From a bacterium (lineage in GTDB: Bacteria > Hydrothermota > UBA3073 > JACQXS01 > JAQTXJ01): 39,432 bases of DNA. Of the stretch, positions 18,098 through 26,303 are shown piece after piece. The translations under genes and the position numbers were made by a program. The notes under the pieces are model-generated. The model saw only the letters and a program-made list of their open reading frames with translations. It was not told the DNA's origin and made no database searches. Each line of letters starts with the position of its first letter. Within the stretch, counting starts at the first letter, position 1. The stretch spans positions 1 to 39,432 of the forward strand of contig JAQTXJ010000017.1 of assembly GCA_028688815.1 (NCBI GenBank). The letters run 5' to 3'.

Positions 18098-19162
18098 ATG
18101 CATAAAAATAATATTTTTGTAAAGTATCCCGTCAAAACAATCGTTTTTTTTATATTATTTGTATTTATTGTATTGGATATTTCCGTTAAATTTTTATCAA
18201 ATAATCATCCGGTAGGAATTTATTCTCCTTACTATCATCATGATTTAAAGAAAAATGCCAGAATGAAAGATAAATGGGGCGATAGAAGTTATTATATTAA
18301 CACAAATTCTTTAGGTTTTAGGGATAAAAGCAAAGGACATATTGACGTAAAAAACAGCAGTAATAAATATAGGTTTCTATTTATAGGAGATTCTTTTGTT
18401 GAAGGCATAGGATTGCCTTATGAAAAAACTTTTATAGGATTATTGGATAACAAATTAGATAATTCAAAGTTTGAAATATTAAATGCAGGGGTACGAGGTT
18501 ATTCCCCTAAGTTATGTTACTTAAAAGTAAAATACTTAATAGAAAAAACAAACCTGCAATTTAATGAATTATATATGTTTATAGATATCTCGGATATTAA
18601 AGATGAAGTTTTTTATAAGGATTTTGTATCCCCAGCTCCTTTAATGAAAGGAATAGATCCTTTTTTGCAAAAAACTTCTTTTGTTTATGGATTTTTAAGG
18701 GTTCATTTATTAAACGAACACAATTTTGTCAGGTTTTTCAAGAAAAACAAAAAAGGCCCTGCAGATAATAATTATTGGGATAAATGGGCAAATGATTGGG
18801 GAAAATGGACTTATGACAAAACAACTTTTGACAAATGGGGAACAGAAGGATTAAATCTGGGAGAAGAAAATATGGATAAACTTTATGACTTATGTAAAAA
18901 AAATGATATTAAAATTAATATTGTTGTTTATCCATGGCCTGAGCAAATACTTAATGATAGCTTAAAATCCATACAGGTAAAATTCTGGGAAACATTTTCC
19001 CTAAAAAGAAATATTGATTTTATAAGTTTCTTTCCTGCCTTTATTCGTGAGACTAATCATCGGGCAACTATTGATAAATATTTTATAAAGGGAGATAATC
19101 ATTGGAACGAAAGGGGCAACAAATTAATAGCCGATACATTACTTGCAAAAATATCCGGCTAG
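18098..19162 (+). CDS. Membrane-anchored SGNH/GDSL-type hydrolase
   Basis: From the ATG at 18098 the product has 354 residues: an N-terminal membrane anchor (VKTIVFFILFVFIVLDISVKFL) and then an extracytoplasmic SGNH-hydrolase domain. The block I motif GDSFVEGIGLPYEKTF carries the catalytic serine, NAGVRGYSP fits block II, and the C-terminal DNHWNERGN carries the Asp-x-x-His pair of block V. Proteins of this type O-acylate or deacylate envelope polysaccharides. It stands alone on the plus strand and converges with the fumarase genes, with one base between the two stop codons. The start has no clear ribosome binding site. Confidence 0.8.
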   Translation: MHKNNIFVKYPVKTIVFFILFVFIVLDISVKFLSNNHPVGIYSPYYHHDLKKNARMKDKWGDRSYYINTNSLGFRDKSKGHIDVKNSSNKYRFLFIGDSFVEGIGLPYEKTFIGLLDNKLDNSKFEILNAGVRGYSPKLCYLKVKYLIEKTNLQFNELYMFIDISDIKDEVFYKDFVSPAPLMKGIDPFLQKTSFVYGFLRVHLLNEHNFVRFFKKNKKGPADNNYWDKWANDWGKWTYDKTTFDKWGTEGLNLGEENMDKLYDLCKKNDIKINIVVYPWPEQILNDSLKSIQVKFWETFSLKRNIDFISFFPAFIRETNHRATIDKYFIKGDNHWNERGNKLIADTLLAKISG

Positions 19163-19163
19163 G

Positions 19164-19691
19164 TTAACGTCGATTATATATGTTCTTGCCGTTACAATCT
19201 ATTCCTACGATTGCCGGGAAATCTTTGATTTCCAATTTGTAAATGGCTTCACAACCGAGCTCGCCATACGCCACCAAATCACACTTTTTAACCGTCTGCG
19301 AAAGCAGCGCTCCGCATCCACCGGGCGCAATGAAATAAATCGCTTTGTGTTTTTTTATTTCTGAGACTACTTCCTTTGAACGGTCTCCTTTCCCAATCAT
19401 TCCTTTTAAACCTTTTTCCAGTAAAGACGGAGTATATTCGTCCATTCTGCTGCTTGTCGTTGGCCCGCAGGAACCTATGATTTGTTTCGGTTTTTCAGGA
19501 GCAGGACCGGTATAATAAATCATCTGGTTCCTTAATTCCAGCGGGAGTTTCTTTTTGTTTTTTATACAGTCTGCCAATCTTTTGTGCGTCGCATCTCTTG
19601 CGGTGTATATTATTCCCGTCAACAAAACCCTGTCGCCTGCGTTTAACCCGGAAATTATTTTTTCATCCAGAGGAAGCCGTATTTTTTTCAT
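19164..19691 (-). CDS. fumB: Class I fumarate hydratase, beta subunit (C-terminal domain)
   Basis: The 175-residue product matches the beta chain of two-subunit iron-sulfur fumarases: TARDATHKRL (30-39), the substrate-binding GPTTSSRMD (76-84), and GGCGALLSQTVKK with AYGELGCEAIYKLEIKDFP near the C-terminus. With the alpha chain it interconverts fumarate and malate in the cytoplasm. The frame is open 11 codons further upstream, but the ATG at 19691 overlaps the alpha stop as ATGA and gives the normal N-terminus MKKIRLPL. The symbol here means the beta subunit, not the E. coli fused enzyme. Confidence 0.9.
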   Translation of the reverse strand: MKKIRLPLDEKIISGLNAGDRVLLTGIIYTARDATHKRLADCIKNKKKLPLELRNQMIYYTGPAPEKPKQIIGSCGPTTSSRMDEYTPSLLEKGLKGMIGKGDRSKEVVSEIKKHKAIYFIAPGGCGALLSQTVKKCDLVAYGELGCEAIYKLEIKDFPAIVGIDCNGKNIYNRR

Positions 19692-20524
19692 AAAATTACC
19701 GTTTGAACACGATGACACCAACACCCTATATTTATTGCCACGGGTAATCCTGCAATGTGTGTCGGATAAGTTTTTATAGTCACCCTTAATGCAGTCGTCT
19801 TTCCACCCAAGCCCCCAGGCCCGATATCTAATTTGTTTATTTCTTTTAATAAATCCTTCTCAAGTTTTCTTACAGTGACGTTTTTGTGACTGTCTTCGGA
19901 ATCGTTTATCAACGATTCTTTCGCTAGCAACGCCGCTTTCTCAAGCGTTCCGCCGATTCCTATCCCTATGACTACCGGCGGACAAGAGTTTCCGCCGGAT
20001 TCTTTTACGGAATCCAATACGAATTTCTTTACTTCCTTAACGCAATTCCCTATGTCAAGCATTGAAGCTTTGCCCATATTCTCGCTCCCGAACCCCCTCG
20101 GCACAACCGTAATTTTTAACCTGTCTCCTTTTACCAGACTCGTATGTATTGTTGCGGGAGTGTTGTCTTCGGTGTTTTTTCTGGTTAACGGGTCGACGAT
20201 TGACTTCCTGAAATACCCTTCACGATAACCCTTTCTAACTCCATCCTGGATTGCTTCTTCCAGACCTCCGTCAACCTGTACTTCTTCGCCTTTTTTTACG
20301 AACACTACGGTCAAACCCGTATCCTGGCACATAGGTATTTTCTTATCTTTTGCGATACTGCAATTTTTTAATATGTCACGGATGACTTCTTTTGGGAGGA
20401 TATCGTTTTCTTCTTTGTACGCTTTTTCCATTAACCGTTCAATGTCTTTGTCTATTTCAAAATTGGATTTAATGCACAAGTCCTTGACGGCTTTGACGAT
20501 TTTATCTTTTTTTATTATTCTCAT
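19688..20524 (-). CDS. fumA: Class I fumarate hydratase, alpha subunit
   Basis: The 278-residue alpha chain carries the three cysteines expected to hold the oxygen-sensitive 4Fe-4S cluster: Cys66 in PMCQDTG, Cys181 in GGNSCPPVVIGIGIGG and Cys268 in NIGCWCH. The motif GPGGLGGKTTAL (235-246) is also characteristic. A class I enzyme points to anaerobic or low-oxygen metabolism. The gene overlaps the malic enzyme gene by 23 nt upstream and the beta subunit by 4 nt downstream, so the three form one C4-acid operon. Confidence 0.93.
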   Translation of the reverse strand: MRIIKKDKIVKAVKDLCIKSNFEIDKDIERLMEKAYKEENDILPKEVIRDILKNCSIAKDKKIPMCQDTGLTVVFVKKGEEVQVDGGLEEAIQDGVRKGYREGYFRKSIVDPLTRKNTEDNTPATIHTSLVKGDRLKITVVPRGFGSENMGKASMLDIGNCVKEVKKFVLDSVKESGGNSCPPVVIGIGIGGTLEKAALLAKESLINDSEDSHKNVTVRKLEKDLLKEINKLDIGPGGLGGKTTALRVTIKTYPTHIAGLPVAINIGCWCHRVQTVIL

Positions 20525-21758
20525 TTTTCAACAGGGTAACAGTTTTCTTAAAAACTTCTCCCGGTTTGAGTTTTATTCTTGCGACGCCGCTTTTGATTGC
20601 CGCTTGCGCTACGGCTTCCGCAACTACCGGCGCAACTCTCGGGTCATAAGCTTTTGGAATAAAATATTCTTCGGTAAGTTCTTTTTTTGAAACTAAACTG
20701 CTAATCGCGAGGCTGGCGGCGATTTTCATTTCTTCGTTAATGACTTTTGCGCGCACGTCCAGAACTCCGCGGAATATTCCCGGGAAAGCCAGAACGTTGT
20801 TTATCTGGTTCGGGAAATCACTTCTTCCCGTGGCGATTATTTTTGTGCCTCCTGCTTTTGCTTCTTTAGGAAGAATCTCGGGGTCAGGATTAGCCATCGC
20901 AAATATTATCGGATTTTTATTCATTGAGGCAACCATCTTTTTATTAAGAATATTTCCTGCAGAAACTCCTATAAAAACATCCGCATTTTTGATAACGTCC
21001 CCTAATTTGCCTTTCTCTTTTTTGCGGTTCGTAATTTTAACAAGTTCTTTTCTGGAGGAATTCATTCCTTCTTTCATCCCTTCATATATTGCTCCGTATA
21101 TATCACACACGATAATATTTCTTGCTCCGAAATTATATAGACATTTGCAAATAGCCGTTCCTGCTGCGCCGGCGCCGTTTATGGTAATCTTTACTTTGCT
21201 TATTTCTTTTTTAACTAGTTTAAGAGCGTTAATCAAACCTGCCAGGACGACTATTTCCGTACCGTGTTGGTCGTCGTGAAAAATGGGAATATCCGTTTCT
21301 TTTATGAGTCTTTTTTCTATTTCAAAGCAACGTGGCGCAGAAATATCTTCAAGATTAATCCCGCCGAAAGTCGGAGATATATTTTTTACGATGTTTACGA
21401 TTTCATCGGTATCCTGAGTCGCAAGACAGATAGGAACTGCATTCACTCCTCCGAATTTTTTGAACAATATTGCTTTGCCTTCCATAACGGGTAATCCTGC
21501 TTCGGGGCCAATGTTCCCGAGACCGAGAACTGCGCTCCCGTCGGTAACGATTGCGATAAGGTTAGAACGTGAAGTATATTCGAATACGAGGTCTTTATTT
21601 TTGGCAATTTCCCGGCAGGGTTCAGCGACGCCCGGGGTGTATAACAAACTAAGGTTATCTTTGGTAACGGGAATTTTGCTTTCGATGGTAATTTTTCCTC
21701 TGAGCTTTTTGTGCAGGAGCAGGGATTTTTCTTTTAGCTTTTCTGATTTGCTTTTCAT
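20502..21758 (-). CDS. Malic enzyme (malate to pyruvate, oxidative decarboxylation)
   Basis: The 418-residue protein has the short bacterial/archaeal malic enzyme layout: [12 protein letters not shown] (40-51), [25 protein letters not shown] (112 onward by motif order), the metal- and malate-binding [11 protein letters not shown], a nucleotide-binding GAGAAGTAI and the C-terminal [20 protein letters not shown]. The nucleotide-binding loop ends in an acidic residue (VCDIYGA), which favours NAD over NADP, although I would not rely on that. Together with the overlapping fumarase genes it gives a fumarate-malate-pyruvate route. Length and motif order are normal. Confidence 0.93.
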   Translation of the reverse strand: MKSKSEKLKEKSLLLHKKLRGKITIESKIPVTKDNLSLLYTPGVAEPCREIAKNKDLVFEYTSRSNLIAIVTDGSAVLGLGNIGPEAGLPVMEGKAILFKKFGGVNAVPICLATQDTDEIVNIVKNISPTFGGINLEDISAPRCFEIEKRLIKETDIPIFHDDQHGTEIVVLAGLINALKLVKKEISKVKITINGAGAAGTAICKCLYNFGARNIIVCDIYGAIYEGMKEGMNSSRKELVKITNRKKEKGKLGDVIKNADVFIGVSAGNILNKKMVASMNKNPIIFAMANPDPEILPKEAKAGGTKIIATGRSDFPNQINNVLAFPGIFRGVLDVRAKVINEEMKIAASLAISSLVSKKELTEEYFIPKAYDPRVAPVVAEAVAQAAIKSGVARIKLKPGEVFKKTVTLLKNENNKKR

Positions 21759-22164
21759 AAAAGTGATAATGTATCATTTACGGTAGGAATGAGAAAAGTC
21801 AAGAGGAAAACAAATAACAGATTGATAAAACTAAAATAAAAAATTCTGCCACCCCGCTCACCGCCAAGGCCGGATCTTCGACATAGCGGGGTAAACTCCA
21901 ACACGAAAGCACAAAATTGGAACCACGAAACAGCAACCACAGAGAACACAGAGGACGGAAAAATTTAGGGTTAAAAAAACAGACAACAGAATAGAGAACT
22001 GAAAAGAAGAGAGCACAGAGAACGGAAATGACAGAGATTTGAAACCGCAGATAAACACAGATAAGCGCAGATTAACCCTCCAGAGGCGTAGGCAGGATAA
22101 AAAATGGGTAGGCAGGGCTTTAATGCTCTGCTCTTCGGTGGTCGGGTCGCCCCTACAATTGGAG
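21759..22164. other. Intergenic repeat island
   Basis: About 400 bases with no gene. It holds a long palindrome with arms CCCCGCT (21852-21858) and AGCGGGG (21885-21891) followed by GTAAACTCC, several CACAGAG/CGCAGATAA stretches (21940-21960, 22005-22035, 22043-22075), and a GGGTAGGCAGGG...CGCCCCTAC element (22107-22158). All these belong to repeat families found elsewhere in the window. Confidence 0.65.
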
Positions 22165-23610
22165 TTATTTTAGAACTGTTAGTTTCTTTGTGGTTTTGGA
22201 AGTGCCGGTAGAAAGGGTTACAAAATAAATTCCTGCTTTTAGTTCTTTGGCGTTTAGATTAATACTATAATTCCCTGCGGGTTTTTGTTCGTTGACTAAT
22301 GTTTTTACGCAACTGCCGGTTATGTCATAAATCTTCAAAGAGACATATCGAGGTTGGGAAACCTCTCCCACAGTATAACTGATAATTGTTGATTTTGAGA
22401 AAGGATTTTGACTTGCCCTGAGCGTAGTCGAAGGGTTTTTGATATTTGATTTTTCTTCCACTCCTGTTTCTTTTCCCAACCTTATTAGATAGACATAATT
22501 GTTTTTTTCTCCTGCAATGATAAATCCTCCGTCAAAAGTTTGTTGAACGGAATAAGCACAATCCTCATATTCCCCACCGAAAGTTTTTGTCCACAAGGTA
22601 TCACCCGAAGAATTTGTTCTAATCAGATAGACGTCTCCACCACCTGCCCCGAAAGATTCTGTATATCCTGCAATAATGAACCCTCCATCCGTGGTTTGTT
22701 GAACGGAACAACCCCAATCATTCTCATATCCGCCGAAAGTTTTTGTCCACAAGGCATTACCTGAAGAATTTATCCTGACTAGGTAGATGTCGCCTTTGCC
22801 TGCCCCGAAAGAATTTGTATAGCCTGCAATAATGAACCCTTCGTCTTGAGTCTGTTGAACGGAATAACCATTATCATGAGAAGTCCCGCCGAAAGTTTTA
22901 GTCCAGAGGGTATTGCCTAGGGCATCTGTCTTAATGAGATAGACATCGTTATAGCCTACCCCGAAAGACTCTGTATAACCTGTAACAATAAAACCACCAT
23001 CAGAGGTTTGTTGAACTGAAGCCCCCACATCATCCCCGTTTCCGCCGAAAGTTTTTGACAATAGAATATTACCCGATGAATTCGTCTTGATAATATATAC
23101 GTCCCAAAAGCCTGCCCCAAAAGAGTTTGTCATCCCCGTAATGATAAACCCACTATCGGAAGTCTGCTGAACTGAAAATCCAATATCCTCTTCAGTCCCA
23201 CCGAAAGTTCTAGTCCACAACGTATCGCCTGAAGAATTTGTCCTGATTAAATAGACATTATTATAATTTGTTCCGAAAGAGTTTGTATACCCTGCAATGA
23301 TAAATCCGCCACCTATAATCTGTTGAACTGATTCGCCATATTCATTGCCTTTTCCACCATAAGTTCTAGTCCAAAGAGTATCTCCGGAAGAATCTGTTCT
23401 GACAAGATAGACATCATAAGCACCCCCTACCCCACCAAATTCTTTGCACCCTGCAAGTATAAAACCACCATCAAAAGTTTGTTGAACGGACTTGCCAAAA
23501 TCAAATCCAGTCCCGCCGTAAGTTCTTGTCCATAAAGTATCGGGCGCGCCTGCGAATGCGTTGGTAGATAAGACCAAACAGAACAAGTATAAATACTTTA
23601 AAAATCTCAT
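22165..23610 (-). CDS. Secreted seven-repeat (propeller-like) protein with type IX sorting domain
   Basis: The 481-residue protein has a signal peptide (MRFLKYLYLFCLVLSTNAFAG) and then seven repeats of about 53 residues (roughly 27-385). Each has the pattern WTKTFGG-x4-D-x-G-x-SVQQT-x-DGGFIIAGYT-x-SFG-x4-DVYLIRTNSSGDTL. Seven such units suggest a seven-bladed beta-propeller. The last 80 residues match the Por/type IX secretion C-terminal domain (NPFSKSTIISYTV... DITGSCVKTL... AGIYFVTL... KKLTVLK). A peptide PSTTLRASQ in the linker is encoded by a dispersed repeat (22412-22436). Extracellular or surface location is likely; the ligand is unknown. Confidence 0.85.
   Translation of the reverse strand: MRFLKYLYLFCLVLSTNAFAGAPDTLWTRTYGGTGFDFGKSVQQTFDGGFILAGCKEFGGVGGAYDVYLVRTDSSGDTLWTRTYGGKGNEYGESVQQIIGGGFIIAGYTNSFGTNYNNVYLIRTNSSGDTLWTRTFGGTEEDIGFSVQQTSDSGFIITGMTNSFGAGFWDVYIIKTNSSGNILLSKTFGGNGDDVGASVQQTSDGGFIVTGYTESFGVGYNDVYLIKTDALGNTLWTKTFGGTSHDNGYSVQQTQDEGFIIAGYTNSFGAGKGDIYLVRINSSGNALWTKTFGGYENDWGCSVQQTTDGGFIIAGYTESFGAGGGDVYLIRTNSSGDTLWTKTFGGEYEDCAYSVQQTFDGGFIIAGEKNNYVYLIRLGKETGVEEKSNIKNPSTTLRASQNPFSKSTIISYTVGEVSQPRYVSLKIYDITGSCVKTLVNEQKPAGNYSINLNAKELKAGIYFVTLSTGTSKTTKKLTVLK
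22412..22436. repeat. CCCTGAGCGTAGTCGAAGGG repeat inside a coding region
   Basis: The plus strand reads CTTG followed by CCCTGAGCGTAGTCGAAGGG. Its core GAGCGTAG is shared with the CATTCTGAG family of intergenic repeats at 31223 and 32801. Here it lies in frame in the linker before the sorting domain and encodes PSTTLRASQ, flanked by NP on both sides. Confidence 0.75.
22480..23540. repeat. Seven tandem coding repeats of about 160 bp
   Basis: The propeller gene is a chain of imperfect direct repeats of about 159-162 bp, each containing a close variant of GAAAGTTTTTGTCCACAA and of AATGATAAACCCTCC in plus-strand reading. The high DNA-level similarity suggests recent duplication or ongoing exchange of units. 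Confidence 0.8.
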
Positions 23611-23785
23611 AGTCTTACTACATATTTAAAGGTAACAATGAGAAAAGTCAAGAGGAAAACAAGAACTAAAGTCCATAATTAAAACTTTATACATTTGGCT
23701 TGATAAATCAAGCCCCTACACCAAATATATTATTTTTTCTCTCTGCGTTCTCTGCGTCTTTTTGTTTTGTGCTAGTGTATCCTTT

Positions 23786-24562
23786 TCAAAAAGCCGTTAC
23801 TTTTATACCCGTTTTTTTAGTTAGTTTACAGGCGATGTCCTTCAACACCGACTTATCCAAAGCCTTAAGATTCAAGTCCGCCGGCATTCTGTCAAGCGTA
23901 TATATTTGCACTTCTAACGGCTTAATTTCTGCTATACAGTCTATCCATTTTTCAATCGCGGAGTCACTGATATTCGTTTCTAAAAACATTGATTGAATGA
24001 TAATATCTTTTAACGTTTTTAGATTTTTTACGATATCGTCCAGACTTACTCCTTCCGCAGGTTTATTAATTTCATTGAAAATATTTTCTTCACAGGCATC
24101 CAGTTTCATTGCCCGAACATCGGCAAGCTGAAGTCCCTCTCTTGCATTTTCTATGTTCGTGGAATTGGATATCACGACTATCGGTATTGGCGGAAAGTTA
24201 TGGTCTTTCGAATATCTATCCCGCAAATCTTTTGTTTGTTTTATTATTTCATTAAACTGCGGATGCAACGTAGGCTCGCCGTAACCGGAAAATGTCAGAC
24301 AATCCAGTGGTGTTTTGATTCTGTGCAAAACGCCTTCTATTGCAGTTATTACTTCCTGGACACCCGGGAATCTTACTCTGCCAAGTTCGTTTTTGTTTAT
24401 CGTATGAGTATCCGTCCACCCGTATTGACAGTAAGTGCAATTCAAGGAACAAACTTTACACCCCACGGGTAAAAGGTTAATCCCCAGGGAATTGCCTAAC
24501 CGTCTTGATTTAACCGGACCGTAAATTATGCTTCCCGGGAAATGAGAATTATCTGCTTTCAT
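23786..24562 (-). CDS. Radical SAM iron-sulfur protein (COG0731-like)
   Basis: The 258-residue enzyme carries the radical SAM cluster motif CxxxCxxC at Cys38, Cys42 and Cys45 within GCKVCSLNCTYCQYG, with another cysteine at 35. SRRLGNSLGINLLP before it and the SAM-binding FSGYGEPTLHP after it are typical of the COG0731 (TYW1-related) oxidoreductases. No auxiliary-cluster cysteine set is visible at the C-terminus. It follows the NUDIX gene by 4 nt and ends the dxr-rseP operon. The substrate is unknown. Confidence 0.87.
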   Translation of the reverse strand: MKADNSHFPGSIIYGPVKSRRLGNSLGINLLPVGCKVCSLNCTYCQYGWTDTHTINKNELGRVRFPGVQEVITAIEGVLHRIKTPLDCLTFSGYGEPTLHPQFNEIIKQTKDLRDRYSKDHNFPPIPIVVISNSTNIENAREGLQLADVRAMKLDACEENIFNEINKPAEGVSLDDIVKNLKTLKDIIIQSMFLETNISDSAIEKWIDCIAEIKPLEVQIYTLDRMPADLNLKALDKSVLKDIACKLTKKTGIKVTAF

Positions 24563-24566
24563 ATTT

Positions 24567-25004
24567 TTATACCTCGCTTATGCTTCGAAATGTTTCTTTT
24601 AATTTTGGAACAGTATCATATTTCTCCATATCTTCAGGTTTAATCCACATCGTTTCGGAATGTTCCCAATCGATTTTAATTTTGCCCGGCGTTTTTACCC
24701 TGAACATAAAAGGATATATTTTCCATTCTTTGTTTAATTTGTTATCTTTAACAGTTACCGGTTTCCCTTTTTTTAATAGTTCAACGTCTTCCGAAGTTAA
24801 CGATGTTTCTTCGTTTATTTCTTTCAGCGCCTGTTGTTCCGGCGCAGTTTCAAGATATCCGCTAACTCCTGCCCATTTTCCTTGATAAGTTCCGACTTTG
24901 CTGCTTCTTTTCAGTAGCAAAATTTTCCCTTCTGATTCAAGAAAGCAGGTTACGACACTCATCGGGCAGACACATTGGTCTGCCCCTACATTATCGGGGG
25001 ACAT
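24567..25004 (-). CDS. NUDIX hydrolase with a shortened Nudix box and a repeat-encoded N-terminus
   Basis: From the ATG at 25004, one base after the rseP stop, the product is 145 residues. KWAGVSGYLETAPEQQALKEINEETSL corresponds to the Nudix box. The REUxEE core is present as KEINEE, but the stretch before it is about two residues shorter than the G-x5-E-x7-R spacing and lacks the first box glutamate. Residues about 6-15 (VGADQCVCPM) are encoded by a GGGCAGAC palindrome (24963-24987), so the ancestral start may have been the ATG at 24962 (MSVVTCFLES), right after the repeat. Substrate and activity are uncertain. Confidence 0.75.
   Translation of the reverse strand: MSPDNVGADQCVCPMSVVTCFLESEGKILLLKRSSKVGTYQGKWAGVSGYLETAPEQQALKEINEETSLTSEDVELLKKGKPVTVKDNKLNKEWKIYPFMFRVKTPGKIKIDWEHSETMWIKPEDMEKYDTVPKLKETFRSISEV
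24963..24990. repeat. GTAGGGG-type palindrome in the NUDIX N-terminus
   Basis: Plus strand arms GGGCAGAC (24964-24971) and GTCTGCCC (24978-24985), followed by CTACA, around ACATTG. The right half plus CTAC matches the end of the GTAGGGG...CCCCTAC palindromes at 26983 and 22158. Confidence 0.7.
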
Positions 25005-25005
25005 T

Positions 25006-26286
25006 TTATTTTTTGAAAATGCGGGTGATATCATTAAAAGTTACGTATACCATAAACAACATCAGCAAACTAAATCCGATATTTTGAATTAAAATTATTG
25101 TCTTCTCGGGGACGGGTCTTTTCTGCAGCTTTTCAATCCCTATAATAAAAATCTGCCCTCCGTCAAGAGGCGGGAATGGCATAAGGTTGAGTAAAAACAA
25201 TTGAATTGACAGGAAAGATATGAGCAATATAAAGCTGTCCAATCCCCATCTTGCGCTTTCGCCTGCAAACTTTCCTATTGATACGGGTCCGCCAAGCGCT
25301 TTTGTTGACATTTTTCCTGCAAAAAGATTCTTGAAGAATTTTAACGTAAGCAATGCAACGTCCCATGTTCTTACAAAACCGTCCTTAAATCCGCCTATCA
25401 AAGTGATAGGTTTTCTTACGGTTTTTAATTGAACTCCGACCATTCCTATTTCTTTTATTTTATTGTTTTCATCCATATACTCTTTTTTCTCGGGAACTAA
25501 AACTGCACTCATAGATGTGGAATCTCTTGTCCACAGGAAGGTTATTTCTTTGCGTGCATTGTTCTGAATTAAAGTTACGAGCGTGTCCCAATTGTTGATT
25601 TGTATCGTATCCTTGAGACTATCAATAATTATTTGGTTAATTACGTCATTTTCGCGAATTCCTGCTTTCCACGCAACGCCCTGTTTTATGACTCTGCCGA
25701 CTATCGGGAGTATCTTTGGAGCGATGTCCAGACTTTCCCCGTACACCATAACTTTTTGTATTTCGTTGTTTCTTTCAATTTCACAACTAACGCTGTCTTT
25801 CTTGGAAATACCGGAAATAACGTCGTTCCATGTTTTTGTTTCAATCCCGTTTACGGAAACGAATTTATCGCCAGTCTGGATATTTATTTGTTTGCCGGGA
25901 GTTTGCACAAAAGTGGTCGGGATTTCGCTGTTCCCCTGCATAAAAGAAACAATCGTAAACCCTACCCACGCTAGAACCAGGTTAAATACGGGACCTGCGA
26001 CTATTACGCTTGCCCTTACGCCGGGGGATTTCGACGGGAATTCATTACCTTCACCTTTTACGTCTTTCAGGTCTTCGCCTGCCATTTTTATGTATCCGCC
26101 GAACGGCACAAGTGAAATCCTGTAATCCGTATCGCCTTTTTTTATACCGATAAGCCGGAGTCCCATTCCAAGGGAAAATATTTCTACTTTGATGCCCGAG
26201 CGTTTCGCGACTATGAAATGCCCGAACTCGTGGAAAAGTATTAATACGCTTAAGACGACAAGTGTGCTTACAAGGGTTAGTATCAT
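25006..26286 (-). CDS. rseP: Site-2 intramembrane metalloprotease RseP
   Basis: The 426-residue membrane protease has the zinc motif HEFGH (19-23) in the first helix, SLVPFGGYIKMAGE next to it, two PDZ-like domains in the middle (the second around VIKQGVAWKAGIRENDVI), and the third zinc ligand in NLMPFPPLDGG near the C-terminus, followed by the last helix. It cleaves membrane-bound regulators within the inner membrane; in E. coli the target is the anti-sigma factor RseA. It is placed between dxr and the NUDIX gene; dxr-rseP adjacency is widespread in bacteria. Confidence 0.95.
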   Translation of the reverse strand: MILTLVSTLVVLSVLILFHEFGHFIVAKRSGIKVEIFSLGMGLRLIGIKKGDTDYRISLVPFGGYIKMAGEDLKDVKGEGNEFPSKSPGVRASVIVAGPVFNLVLAWVGFTIVSFMQGNSEIPTTFVQTPGKQINIQTGDKFVSVNGIETKTWNDVISGISKKDSVSCEIERNNEIQKVMVYGESLDIAPKILPIVGRVIKQGVAWKAGIRENDVINQIIIDSLKDTIQINNWDTLVTLIQNNARKEITFLWTRDSTSMSAVLVPEKKEYMDENNKIKEIGMVGVQLKTVRKPITLIGGFKDGFVRTWDVALLTLKFFKNLFAGKMSTKALGGPVSIGKFAGESARWGLDSFILLISFLSIQLFLLNLMPFPPLDGGQIFIIGIEKLQKRPVPEKTIILIQNIGFSLLMLFMVYVTFNDITRIFKK

Positions 26287-26303
26287 TTTATTTTCACTCT
26301 ACG

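Noticed and set aside
22540-22764. Repetitive open frame opposite the propeller gene
   Set aside because: Its repeats are the complement of the coding repeats of the real gene on the minus strand.
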